Assembly: GCA_951799425.1 (NCBI GenBank)
Contig: OX637399.1
Coordinates: 17,644,001 to 17,708,000 of the forward strand
Reading direction: 5' to 3'
From: Ilex aquifolium
Taxonomy: Eukaryota; Streptophyta; Magnoliopsida; Aquifoliales; Aquifoliaceae
DNA: 64,000 nucleotides
Shown here: one piece after another, positions 1 through 9,061 of the stretch
How positions within the stretch are numbered: the first letter of the stretch is position 1
Layout: each line of letters opens with the position of its first letter
Notes under the pieces: generated by a model
Seen by the model: the letters and a program-made list of their open reading frames with translations, nothing else
What the model was told of the DNA's origin: nothing
Databases searched by the model: none
Program-made: the position numbers and the translations under genes

Positions 1-373
1 CAGAAAATTGTTGGGCTACTTGGGCATTGACTTCCATTTGATATTGCATAAAATCGCAAAGAGTATTTTCCAATTCTTGTTCGGTTGAGTCCTCGTATGT
101 TGGATAATGGGAAAATTCATTTGGTGGTGTGAGATCGGATGAAAAATTATAAGGTTCATTCTCCCAACCATAACTCGAATAACTCGTTGCAACATAATGG
201 TTGGGGTAAAGATTTAAGTAGTCCAAAACTGAATTTGAACCTTCGCATGCAAAGCCTTGAACCGGATAATTTATTGGGCACTCACTAGTGATGTGTCCAT
301 ACTCATCACAAATCTCACACACATTTTCAAAATAAGGGGCATTTACCACATTTTCATAAAGATAAGAAAACAT
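1..373 (-). CDS. Partial Gag C-terminal region with CCHC zinc knuckle (element A)
   Basis: The frame is open from an ATG at 371-373 to the window edge (124 codons, no stop). It begins MFSYLYENV and soon reaches CEICDEYGHITSEC, a C-x2-C-x4-H-x4-C knuckle as found in the nucleocapsid part of retrotransposon Gag. Downstream, YSSYGWENEPYNFSS and LCDFMQYQMEVNAQVAQQ take the place of the NPGWRNHPNFSW and NQFIQSQMN segments that follow the knuckle in elements B, C and D. Residues before the knuckle number only about 18, whereas the other Gags have roughly 300. This looks like an N-terminally deleted Gag in a non-autonomous element. The start codon is the first in-frame ATG and is not otherwise supported. 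Confidence 0.7.
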   Translation of the reverse strand, partial: MFSYLYENVVNAPYFENVCEICDEYGHITSECPINYPVQGFACEGSNSVLDYLNLYPNHYVATSYSSYGWENEPYNFSSDLTPPNEFSHYPTYEDSTEQELENTLCDFMQYQMEVNAQVAQQFS

Positions 374-428
374 AACACAAAATATAAACTATGACAAAAT
401 ATTTACAAATGAGACAACATACCTTGGT

Positions 429-453
429 CCGTGATGAAAATCATGAGACTTAC
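429..453 (-). promoter_or_regulatory. Leader splice-donor-like GGTAAGT followed by a degenerate hairpin (element A)
   Basis: On the minus strand, about 45 nt after the PBS, the leader has GGTAAGT (its GTAAGT is 448-453) followed by an imperfect inverted repeat, ATGAT-TTTC-ATCAC. The same order occurs in element B at 28632-28657, where the stem is a perfect 8 bp. The GTAAGT is identical to an ideal plant 5' splice site. Use as a splice donor or packaging signal is inference. Confidence 0.45.
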
Positions 454-495
454 CTATGCCGTCCAAAATCACCTTCGAACTAGACACTTTACCTT

Positions 496-511
496 CCTCG
501 GCAACGGCGCC
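496..511 (-). other. Primer binding site, tRNA-Asp type (element A)
   Basis: On the minus strand the bases read TGGCGCCGTTGCCGAGG. This is complementary to the 3' end of plant tRNA-Asp (ending CCGGCAACGGCGCCA) except for one G-to-A change. It lies nine bases inside the LTR end, the expected position for minus-strand priming in Athila-type elements. Confidence 0.85.
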
Positions 512-520
512 AAAAATGCT

Positions 521-2463
521 TGATCAAAACCGTTGTAGTTCCTAACCTCCTAATATCATCCCTAAATGTGTATGTATGATGTATGTATGAAGGGAGTGTC
601 ACTCTCCTTCGGAATGATGTGGGAAATAGGGCAACAGAATGGTGGTAACGAAAATGGAATGAAATGTACAAAATGTGTGTGTGGTGAACAAAAGTGCTCC
701 CCAAGCGCAAGGAGTCTTTTGCTTGTCGTGTTTTACTTGGAAAAGCATTCCAAGGTCGTCTCCTCAGGGAAGGAAAGTTCAAGTGTGTGAAGGTGATTTT
801 GTCAAAAAGAGAAAGTGTAAAGTCTTTTGTTTGAGTTTTGTGAGTGAAGTTTGTGAATGAAAATGAAATGAAAACAAGTGTTGGCTAATCCGAAGGGTTC
901 ATTCCAATGGGAATCCCAAATCAACTCGAAGCCTTCCTTGAATAGAGCTTAGATGAACGATTGATTCATGGGAAGCTAGGGACGAAATGGAGGTGAGGAT
1001 CCAAGCATAACCCGTGACCAGGCCCACGGGATGTCAAAGACTCACAACCACATCCACTCTCAACCCATTCAAACCGAACCATCGTACTTTGAGAGGAGGA
1101 AAGAAAATAAGTTAAAATGGCACACCCAAGAGGAAATCTCCATTGGATTAACCAACTTAAAATCTAGCTACTCATGGTAAAAGGAAAGACAAGCATAATG
1201 TAAAGAGACATGTAGAAGAAATGAGGATTAGAACTTGTATTAATGCTAGGAGAATGTAAGCTACAGAGGAGAATTCATTTCATAACTAAAAACAAAGCTT
1301 GAAGATAAAACCCAGCAGAAAAATAAAAGTGCAAGAGCATTTGAATTAAACTTGGTTAGACTAGAATTAAAAGAGATTACAATGGAAGAAATAAAGATTA
1401 CAAGGGAACTACAACTTACTGCAACGAAAATGGGAGAAGAAAATGCAAAAACATAAATTTTATCTCTATAACACTATTCATCATCTTCTTCCATGGACTA
1501 CTCCTAAGCTTAGGTAGCCACCTGGTCAATGGCTTGTGAATGCTGAATATATGGTGAGTAGAGTGATGCATTTTCATCTATGAGACTCCCCTAGCCTGTG
1601 TGTGCAGGTTTCCCATCAACGGGAAGAGATTTGATGGCTTGGACAGGCTAGGAACAGCCAACCCAGCAACTCCCCTGGCTCCTCTCTTCACTCCCATCCT
1701 CATAAATGCAATGGCCTCCAAAGTCCACCCCTAGGTGTGGGGAGACATGTATGTGTGTAAGGGATTTCAAGAAAAAGTGGGAGAATCAATGGTGGGACCC
1801 CTAGGCAAGTGGAACTTGAGTTGTAGGCGGTCTGGCACTTCTGGGAAAAACCTACCGGTAGGTCGCGGAAAACCTACCGGTAGGTTGGACACCAGTAGCA
1901 CAAACCTACTGGTAGGTTTTTGGTAGGTTTCCGGTAGTTTTTTTTCCAGTAGACAAAACCTACCGGTAGGTTTTTGTTCCTTCTACCGGTAGGTCGAAGA
2001 TGGGATTCTAGCTCGAGGACCAGTTTTCGTAGGATTGTCATTACTTTTGATCCAACCGTTCGATTGAGCTGAAATTTTCACACAATAAACAGGACATCCA
2101 GATCTACAACTTTCATGTTTTGCACATTTTCATATTCTAAATATATCATGGTAAAAATGGAGGAAACCCGAGGTACTACCACCAAATGGTGCGGGTGCTG
2201 GTGCGTATGCTACCAAACACCGATACCTCCTTGATTTCTTTCACTTTTAAGCATCCAAATCCTCATGTAATGTGTTCATATCTTCACCAATCCACCACAC
2301 TTAGTTGCAAGGTTACAAAATACATGATTTATGGTATAATTACCTGCAACATCAAAAATTCAACATTATTCATAAATTCGGCTAACTCTAAGTACTTAAA
2401 TGCGAAGCTAAGTTAAAATGCATGTAATGAGGCCGTTAAATATGCAATATTATGCGCTCATCA
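521..2463 (-). repeat. 5' LTR of Athila element A (1943 bp)
   Basis: The LTR starts (minus) TGATGAGCGC at 2463 and ends TTTTGATCA at 521, with matching TGAT/ATCA ends; an alternative end at 517 (AAGCA) is possible. It resembles LTR B (28725-30436) and LTR F (48942-53114): the segments around 600-1000, including the AAGTGCTCCCCAAGC and GGTCGTCTCCTCA blocks, recur in B. The U3 part contains the palindrome array at 1851-1994. No gene lies in it; short ORFs here are incidental. Confidence 0.85.
1851..1994. repeat. CTACCGGTAG palindrome array in LTR A
   Basis: At least four copies of the self-complementary 10-mer CTACCGGTAG, plus one-base variants such as CTACTGGTAG and TTTCCGGTAG, lie within about 145 bp, usually preceded by AAAAC. 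Spacing is irregular (about 20-35 bp). The array lies about 470-610 bp from the LTR 5' end. Confidence 0.85.
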
Positions 2464-3247
2464 TGGGGCTACCCTTTACCTTGTAGTGGAGGCATATTTT
2501 GGTCACAAGGTTGGAAAATGGGAGGTCCGCCTTTGGCTTGCTAGCCTGGGCGTACTCGTTCATGACCTTCCAGATCATAAGGGCAATGTCCAACCGTTTC
2601 CCTGTCATGAAGGCGTGGAGTAGCGACAACTTATCTTCCCTCGGGGTCTTCTCTGCTCCCCGAGGTGGCATGTTATAGTGCAAAACCTTATTCATCACCC
2701 CATACGAATGTTTGAGCACCCTGACTTGGATTTTTCCCTTGAATTGTGTCGGGTCCTCATACATCAATTTCACATACTCCGGGAGTAATTTCCTCCCTTG
2801 GACGTTGTGTGGGAAGACTGGGGTATTAGGAGGAGGTCTCTCATACTTCATTAAGTCCGCAATCAATCCCAGAGTAATCTCCAATACCTTCCCCCTCACG
2901 CTCGTCCTAAGCACAAACAAGTCCTCGTCCGCCACCTTCAACCGTTTGTAAAAATCCCTACACATACCAAGGGCGTACCCACTCATGGGCTCAAACCAAA
3001 TATCTATTTCGTATCCCTCAATCACCCGGACAACTTTGTCATTTGGCCCGAGGGTGGGTTTGTCCACATGACGCTCGCACGTCACACTCTTCTCCTCAAT
3101 GCTCTTTGTGCAAGCATCGTTCCTTTGTTTCTTCCTTCTCTCCCCTCCACTCCCACTTCCATCACTGGGCCCCGCCACTGTCCGCTTACGGGATCTCATT
3201 CTTGCGGGTGGTGGAGGACTTGACCCCGTTTTCTTGGTTCGGGCCAT
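2464..3247 (-). pseudogene. Env-like ORF of an Athila-type element, truncated by element A
   Basis: The frame starts MARTKKTGSS at 3247, the usual opening of Athila env-like proteins. It has a basic, Ser/Pro-rich N-terminus (about residues 1-55). A globular part follows that matches the layout of the putative plant transposon protein domain: an RDFY motif, SVRGK, PPPNTP, then NKVLHYN and DLPFSNLVTKICLHY. The same motif order is visible in element C at 46236-47300. An upstream in-frame ATG at 3298 adds 17 residues but is less likely. The frame is clean for 261 codons and is then cut at 2464 by the LTR of element A; the last residues of the apparent ORF are LTR sequence. The family is called env-like by position; a membrane-fusion function has not been shown, and I see no signal peptide. 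It may belong to element B, lying in the same orientation beyond the nested insertions. Confidence 0.75.
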
Positions 3248-4057
3248 GAAAAGAAAAAACGACCCTAGGGCCACAAAAGGTAAAACCGAACACCACACTT
3301 CATCAAATAAATCAAAAGAGACTCAAGCATACTTACCCAATCGAGCCATGCCGTTGGATTCCAAGCTCTTGGTGAGAATTTGCTTTTTGTATGGATTTGG
3401 GGGATTTTGTGAGAAAAGGAGGGATTTTGTGAGAGGATTTAGATGAAAATGCAATTAATCACAATGAAATCCAACCTTAGGAAGTTTAATCGGGGGATTT
3501 GACAAGTGGGTAGAGTTTCTTTGAGGATTGGAGAAGTTTTGAAGGAAAGGAGAGGTTTTCTAGGGTGGAAAGGAGTGGAGAACATGAAGGGTTATGCCGA
3601 AAATCTGAACTTAAACCCTCGTTTTGTTTGAATTCTGGGCAAAACCTACCGGTAGAACAATCAAAACCTGCTGGTATGCTTTGTGCACTGGAAAAAATCT
3701 ACCGGTTGGTTTATGCAAACTTCTACCGATAGGTTTTAGTCTTTTTCAAAATTTTTCTTGTGCTCTGGTTTTCACCTCCACTTCAGATTTATTCAAATCC
3801 TACACATTCTAATGACCTATTTACAACCTCAACTCCACCAAAACCCTGAACCATGCTTGTGAACCATGAATGAGTGACCATGTCCAACTTCATTTGCGAA
3901 ATTGCAATGCGATTTGAGTTTTTGATGCTTCAAAACACATGACATTCTAAATTCAACAAACAAAATGAACACGAAACATATAAAGCACAAATTGAAATAC
4001 AAAAGGCATTCCTTCTTAATATCTAAATTTTGAGCAATATTCCCCTATCTTGCAAGC
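3248..4057. other. Non-coding region upstream of the env-like ORF
   Basis: This 810-bp stretch lies between the env-like start and the E2 insertion. It has no credible gene. It holds a small array of palindromes (3645-3735) and AT-rich sequence that continues on the far side of E2 at 21259, since the TSD CAAGC (4053-4057) is repeated there. The AAACCCT and CT-rich motifs around 3530-3620 look like 5' leader sequence on the minus strand. Confidence 0.6.
3645..3735. repeat. CTACCGGTAG-type palindromes upstream of the env-like ORF
   Basis: CTACCGGTAG at about 3646-3655, then the variants CTGCTGGTAT, CTACCGGTTG and CTACCGATAG, spaced 30-40 bp apart. The flanking words (GGGCAAAACCTACCGGTAGA, then ATCAAAACCT) closely resemble the array in LTR B at about 29998-30030, so this looks like LTR-type sequence placed in front of the env-like gene. 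Confidence 0.7.
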
Positions 4058-6288
4058 TGTAACGCCCCAAAACACACCCTGGACGGCATTACATTCTAAA
4101 ACATTCATATCATGAGAGCACTAATATAATTCCATCAATAAGAAATTTTTTCCATTCATCATCCATATAATTTACAATATCATCCCAAAAGAATAAGCCA
4201 AGCCATGGCCACAATATCAAAAGAATAAGCCCAACAATGACATCTACATCCCAAAAGAATTAAATTACACTTGGCAGCGGAAACATAAAAATAATGTTAG
4301 ACTTTACATTGCCTCAAAAGGAACTTCCTAGTTTATCACAAAAGAAAATAGAACACTAAGCGTCTCCCTCGGGATCTACGTTCCCTTCTATGGGAGCTTC
4401 CCAATGTCCCGGCTCATTAGTTCCGAGCTCCTCCTCTAGACAAAGACCTGAAATATGTTGTTTGTAGGGGGTGAGCACTAAGCTCTGTAGCAACATTCCT
4501 CCCAAACTCGAACAAGGTTTATAAAAGCATATAAAATTGCCGGTCTCATTTCACAAATAGCATATATAATCTTTGAAGTAAAACAGGGACATTTTAGAAT
4601 GGATCTCAAGTTTAAGTAGCAACAGTAATTTAAATGAACAGTAAAAGAAACCAAGATCCAACACATATCCATTTCCCAAAATATAAACCATTTTCCCACA
4701 AGACCTTGTGGAATCCCATACTCCCACAAGTTCTTGTAGGTAACCATTTTCCACAATAATAGAATAATTCAATCATATGTATATGTATCTCAAACATGAT
4801 GTAAGGCAAACCCCATGAATCGACACATTGAGTAATATCTAGCCCACACACACCCACACAAATCTTATCAAAGATATCCATCATTTAGGAAGGGCGTATG
4901 CCATACCAATGGCAGTGACGTATCCAACCCAGGTATTAGTATACTAACCCTCTGACACGGCACCCATGAGCAATAGCGGTTTAGTCTTACCAAAGCACTA
5001 ACCCCACTACGAGTGGTAGGAAAAATACCAACCCACACGGAGCAAGCCACACGTCTACCCACTCTACGATATCTAGTCAAAGGCCACCCATGGTCATCCC
5101 ACACTCAGAAGAGATACAATACCAAACTCAATTTCACAATTTACAAGTATATCTAAAAAAAACCCCAAATTAAGCATGTGGAATTTTCAATAACCAACTA
5201 AGAAAATGCAAGAGATCACAACAATATCATTTTATTACTCAACACAAAACACTATGGTTTCGAAATCAAGAATAAAGGAAGAGTTCAAGAGGAAAACCCA
5301 TCACTCTTGAAAACTAGGGTTTGAAACACAAAAATAGATTTCATGGGTTCAACCATAACTTTGTTAAAAACATGTAATCTTTGCCCAAAAGACTAAGAGA
5401 GGATGATTTCATATCATATATATAACATTTAGAGCAAAACATACATATATACATAAGCCCTAACCTCAATGTAAGAGAAATAGAAGAAATCCCCTACATT
5501 GGTATTCTTGAAATCTAGGGCTTGGATCTTGAATCACCCTTAAATCTTGTATTTTTCCCCTTTGATCTTGAGTTTCTCTCTTCCTTTCTTTCTCTCCTAG
5601 GGTTCTAAAGTGTTTAGGGTGAGAGTGGAATGAAGAATGGGGCAAATGAGGGCTTGAGGGGGTGTTTTAAACCCAAAAATTCTGAATTTTTAACTGTTCG
5701 GCGAGTGTCAGAAAAAGCGTACCGGTACGCGGTACCGGTACGGTTAAGCTACTGGTTCGGGCGTACCGGTACGGTGTTCCGGTACACTTTGGCTGCTTCG
5801 ACTTCCAGGGCAGTTTTGACCCATTTAGAGGTCGAATTGGAAAATTTTCATGAGATATACTTTTGTAGCCCTAGATGTGTACTATCTACTGTCCAAATTT
5901 CAGGTCAATTGGACATAAGGATAAAATGTTATGACCAAAATAGTAGAAGGTGTCCCAACTCATTTTTACCCAAATTCTCTCTAAGTGTGTCTTTACTCCA
6001 AAATACTTCATAACTTCCAATACACCTCATATTACCTCTCCCAAGGTTGTTCGACCTTCCGGATTCAATGGACACCTTATTTTGACCTAAAAATATTTAG
6101 AAACTTCCATAATCCCTCTTCTCAAGTTTACACACCTTCGAAACTTAAACTTTCCAATCCATTCCTAAGCCAACCAATTCCATCCCAAACCTCTCCAACA
6201 CATATTTCTACACATATCCACATTTTTACAACAATTATTTAATATATATCTATATACATATATAAAAGAAAAAATGCGGGGTGTTACA
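4058..6288 (-). repeat. 3' LTR of chromovirus E2 (2231 bp)
   Basis: Near-identical over its whole length to 19029-21258. The U3 half carries a palindrome array at 5717-5786. Downstream on the minus strand is a leader-like part with AAACCCTAG motifs near 5300-5600. Short ORFs inside recur in the other LTR only because the DNA is duplicated. Confidence 0.95.
5717..5786. repeat. CGTACCGGTACG palindrome cluster in the E2 3' LTR
   Basis: Three full palindromes built on GTACCGGTAC, plus a TTCCGGTAC variant, lie in 70 bp. The same cluster is at 20688-20758 in the other LTR, where one copy reads ATACCGGTAC. It lies about 500-570 bp from the LTR 5' end, upstream of the likely transcription start on the minus strand. 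Confidence 0.85.
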
Positions 6289-6304
6289 ATCCACCCCCCT
6301 TAAA
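6289..6304 (-). other. Polypurine tract of E2
   Basis: On the minus strand TTTAAGGGGGGTGGAT abuts the 3' LTR start TGTAACACC. This is the canonical place for the plus-strand primer. Confidence 0.85.
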
Positions 6305-6329
6305 GAAAGTTTCGTCCTCGAAACTTACC

Positions 6330-6558
6330 TCAAGTAGCGAACAAATATGGATACTTCTCCCGCATTTCTTGCTCCGGTTCCCATGTAGCTTCCTCCACTC
6401 CATGGTGTTGCCACCAAACCTTTGCCAATCTGATAACTTTGTTGCGAATCACTTTTTCCTTGGCGTCGAGAATTTCTACCGGTTATTCTTCGTATGTTGC
6501 TCCGTCTTGAATTTCAATCTCCTCCAAGTTCACGACTGAAGTTGCATCCGAGTGACAC
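6330..6558 (-). pseudogene. Chromodomain at the C-terminus of E2 pol (3' part, split by E1)
   Basis: The minus-strand frame reads PVEILDAKEKVIRNKVI, then [15 protein letters not shown] and EKYPYLFAT followed by a stop at 6330-6332. The VxWxxHxxEEATWE core and the YPxLF end are the signature of chromodomains in Tekay/Del-type chromoviruses, thought to steer integration toward particular chromatin. One internal stop precedes the domain (TYEE-stop-PVE). The upstream part of the same protein continues at 16440, beyond the E1 insertion. Confidence 0.85.
6554..6558. repeat. Left target-site duplication of E1 (GACAC)
   Basis: GACAC directly precedes the E1 end TGTGACG and is repeated at 16440-16444 directly after TTTTACA. 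The E2 chromodomain frame rejoins across this point. Confidence 0.9.
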
Positions 6559-6594
6559 TGTGACGCCCCAATTTCCGGGGGTCCTATATTAACC

Positions 6595-6611
6595 GTTGAC
6601 CAACCGTCAAC
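6595..6611. other. Conserved GTTGAC/GTCAAC inverted repeat near the T1 LTR end
   Basis: GTTGAC-CAACC-GTCAAC forms a perfect 6-bp stem about 36 bp from the LTR edge. The same block, including the flanking CCCGCGGAA, is present in all four LTRs of this family in the window (near 14037, 49243 and 58270), although the rest of those LTRs has diverged. The arms also contain TTGAC, the W-box core bound by WRKY factors; any binding is inference. Confidence 0.65.
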
Positions 6612-6845
6612 CCGCGGAAGTATCCGTGAATGTCCCTTAAACCCGACACCACGTCAAATAACATTCCTTCAACCGGAATCATAACCCACAACTGTAAATT
6701 GAAATCAATTATTCATTTGGTTTAACCAAGACCCAACGCACCTTGATTTACACTCCATTATAGTCCATTTACATCATTGGAGGAAGGGAAAACATAGATT
6801 GAAAATAAGGCAAAGCAATTTAAAAATCAGTAAATTTTGGAGAGT

Positions 6846-6970
6846 GTACCGGTACACAGTACCGGTACCCTGATGTACCGGTACACAGTACCGGTACTGT
6901 TAACCTACTGGAAAGGGGGTACCGGTACACAATACCGGTACCATACTGTACCGGTACCCAGTACCGGTAC
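6846..6970. repeat. GTACCGGTAC palindrome array, E1 3' LTR
   Basis: Eight copies or near-copies of GTACCGGTAC in 125 bp, mostly in pairs spaced about 15 bp apart with ACA or CCC between. It lies in the last 420 bp of the LTR (U5 side), unlike the U3 position in E2 and the Athila LTRs. Confidence 0.9.
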
Positions 6971-8967
6971 TCTCTGCCCAGTTTTGCCATTTTCAACCAT
7001 TTTTCATTTCCAATCCATTCAAAACCTTTCCCAATTCATCAAATACATGTTTGACAAGGATTTCCATATAAAACATGGTTTGTACAAGTTCTATTACAAT
7101 TGATTCCATATATTTACATATCAAAATGAAATTCTTACAAAAGCTTTACAAAATAACCATAAAAGCCACAAGTCGGCTTTCTTCAACCTTGAGGCTCGAA
7201 ATGGGAGCCGTCCGCCGGTGTAAACCCCGCACCTGAAATATTTTTCCCACAAAAGGTGAGCCACGCTCAATAGGGTATCTCCTAATGAGGCTACTCCCCA
7301 ACCAAAATGCATATGAAATGTTCACATGCCAAAATCAACAATTCATAACATTCCAAGCAAGGAAATATATTCAATGATGGAATTTGCAATGCCATGCTAT
7401 GGAATGAGGTGAGACCCACTCATGCATATCAACCGAGCCCTTCCCGGCTCCTCTACACATGCAAGTGCCAATGTGTACTAATCCGTCATTTATGTTGCAC
7501 ATCAAATGACATTTCATTCTAGGGTCTTTATAGGGGTGGATGTTCATGGACTCACACCAAAGGTCACCCAACCTACACGGAATTCACGGACTTCCACCAA
7601 CGGTTCTGCGTACACCGACACACTTTATGGGCTCATATACCAACGGAGTGCGTATCCAATCACCGGGTCTCTCACCCGAGGGATAGTCTAGCCCTTCTTG
7701 CTACCCCAACCCTAACAACCATGCAAACCGTGAGACTCGACTAGGTCATCGACCCGTATCACCCGAGCCCACTTGTCGTCCACCAAACTTGGTGAAGACA
7801 ACCACCATGCACACACACCCACTAAATGCGATGTTCCCGTGCATATGCAATGTGATGTCCCATTGCAACAATAATACAATGTTCAATATGGTATGAGTAA
7901 CATATGAACATTTACAACACATTTCACACACTTCATGGCAAAATCATATCATAAGTATATAATTTCCATAAAACAATTTCTAAGCATGTTGTCACATAAT
8001 TATGTTATCAACATCTTAAATTCCTCACGGCATATACATAAACACATAACATGCCCACAATTCCATATAACCCAAGATTCACATTGGATTAATTTCATGT
8101 ATCCAATTCTAGAAATCTCATTTAGAAACTTCTAATTACCAATCCAATTATAATTGATCTTTACCCAATCCCATAACCATTTCACCCAAATCAAACAAAT
8201 AGGCAAGAGATACACATCCTATCATCCTACCCATTTCATTAAAACATTCTAGGTTTGGAATAAACCTTAGTAGGAAGAAACCCTACCTCTTGAAGCGTAA
8301 GGAACGACCGTAGGAAGCTCCAAGACCCGATTCAAACTCTAAGCCCTAGCTTCCCAAAATCCCGTTCCTCGAATTTCGCCCAAACCCGACCTTCTTGGTA
8401 TGGTTTTGTAGTCCTTGGCGAGGAGAACAAATTTCTCTCTTGGCTCGAGTTAATTTGAGCTCTCAATCGTTGTAGATCGTAGAGAGAAGGTGGAGAAAAC
8501 TTTGTTCTTTCCCTCTCTTCCTCTCACGTGTATCGGCTGAACAAAATGGGGAGAAAATCTGATTTTCTCCCCTTTAAATACCCTTTAAATACTTGGCCCT
8601 CAATGCACCACACGGCCCTTATTTCCCGGGTCCGTTTTAGCCCCGAAACGATTAAATTTCGCTCCGATTCAAGTTCAAAATATTTTTATTTTAACTTGCC
8701 GTCATTTATTTCTCAAAATTTAAAATTTTATTCAGAATCTCGTTTTTGGGTCTCCGGAGGTTCGACCGCCTCGTAAAACGCGAAAAATCCGACTAACTCG
8801 AAATTCAATGAAATTTGACAAGGTACTAGGTTTCGCGAGACGAATCCAACGGTGATGTCCGTTTCGTCATCCGAGCTCTAGAAAATTTCAGGTTTACAAC
8901 CTGTACCATAGTGGCAATTTCCATTTTGCCCTTTTTCTCAAAAGTTTAAATTTCCTCGGGTTTTACA

Positions 8968-8982
8968 TTCTTCCCCCCTTAA
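8968..8982 (-). other. Polypurine tract of E1
   Basis: The minus strand reads TTAAGGGGGGAAGAA directly before the 3' LTR start TGTAAAACCC. Confidence 0.9.
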
Positions 8983-9061
8983 AAGAATTTCGTCCCCAAA
9001 ATTAACACAGTCATGCACAAACAACCACATGCATATGCCACAGTCATATAACACTAAATGA

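Larger units (their letters stand above)
1..2463 (-). mobile_element. Athila-like LTR retrotransposon A, 5' end (internal start plus 5' LTR)
   Basis: The element reads on the minus strand: 5' LTR at 521-2463, tRNA-Asp-type primer site at 496-511, a short leader, and a gag-related ORF running off the left edge. The LTR ends are TGAT and ATCA. The right end abuts TGGGG at 2464-2468, the candidate target-site duplication; its partner would lie left of the window. The insertion interrupts an env-like reading frame at 2464. Lineage assignment rests on the tRNA-Asp PBS and on LTR similarity to elements B and F. The zinc knuckle lies only about 200 bp from the PBS, so the capsid part of gag is missing. 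Confidence 0.85.
6559..8967 (-). repeat. 3' LTR of chromovirus E1 (2409 bp)
   Basis: Matches 14001-16439 throughout, with scattered point changes and one clear length difference in the palindrome array. On the minus strand TATTTAAAG boxes near 8572-8595 are TATA candidates, followed by a long R-U5. Related solo LTRs at 49208 and 58236 have TATAAATA at the equivalent place. Confidence 0.95.

Noticed and set aside
517..520. LTR A end placed at 517 (TGCT) instead of 521
   Set aside because: The ends TGAT/ATCA are consistent with LTRs C, D, E and F; the 517 end gives only TG/CA. The choice is likely but not certain.
4478..5104. ORFs repeated exactly at 19449-20075
   Set aside because: They recur only because both copies lie in the two LTRs of E2; no domain or start context supports them.
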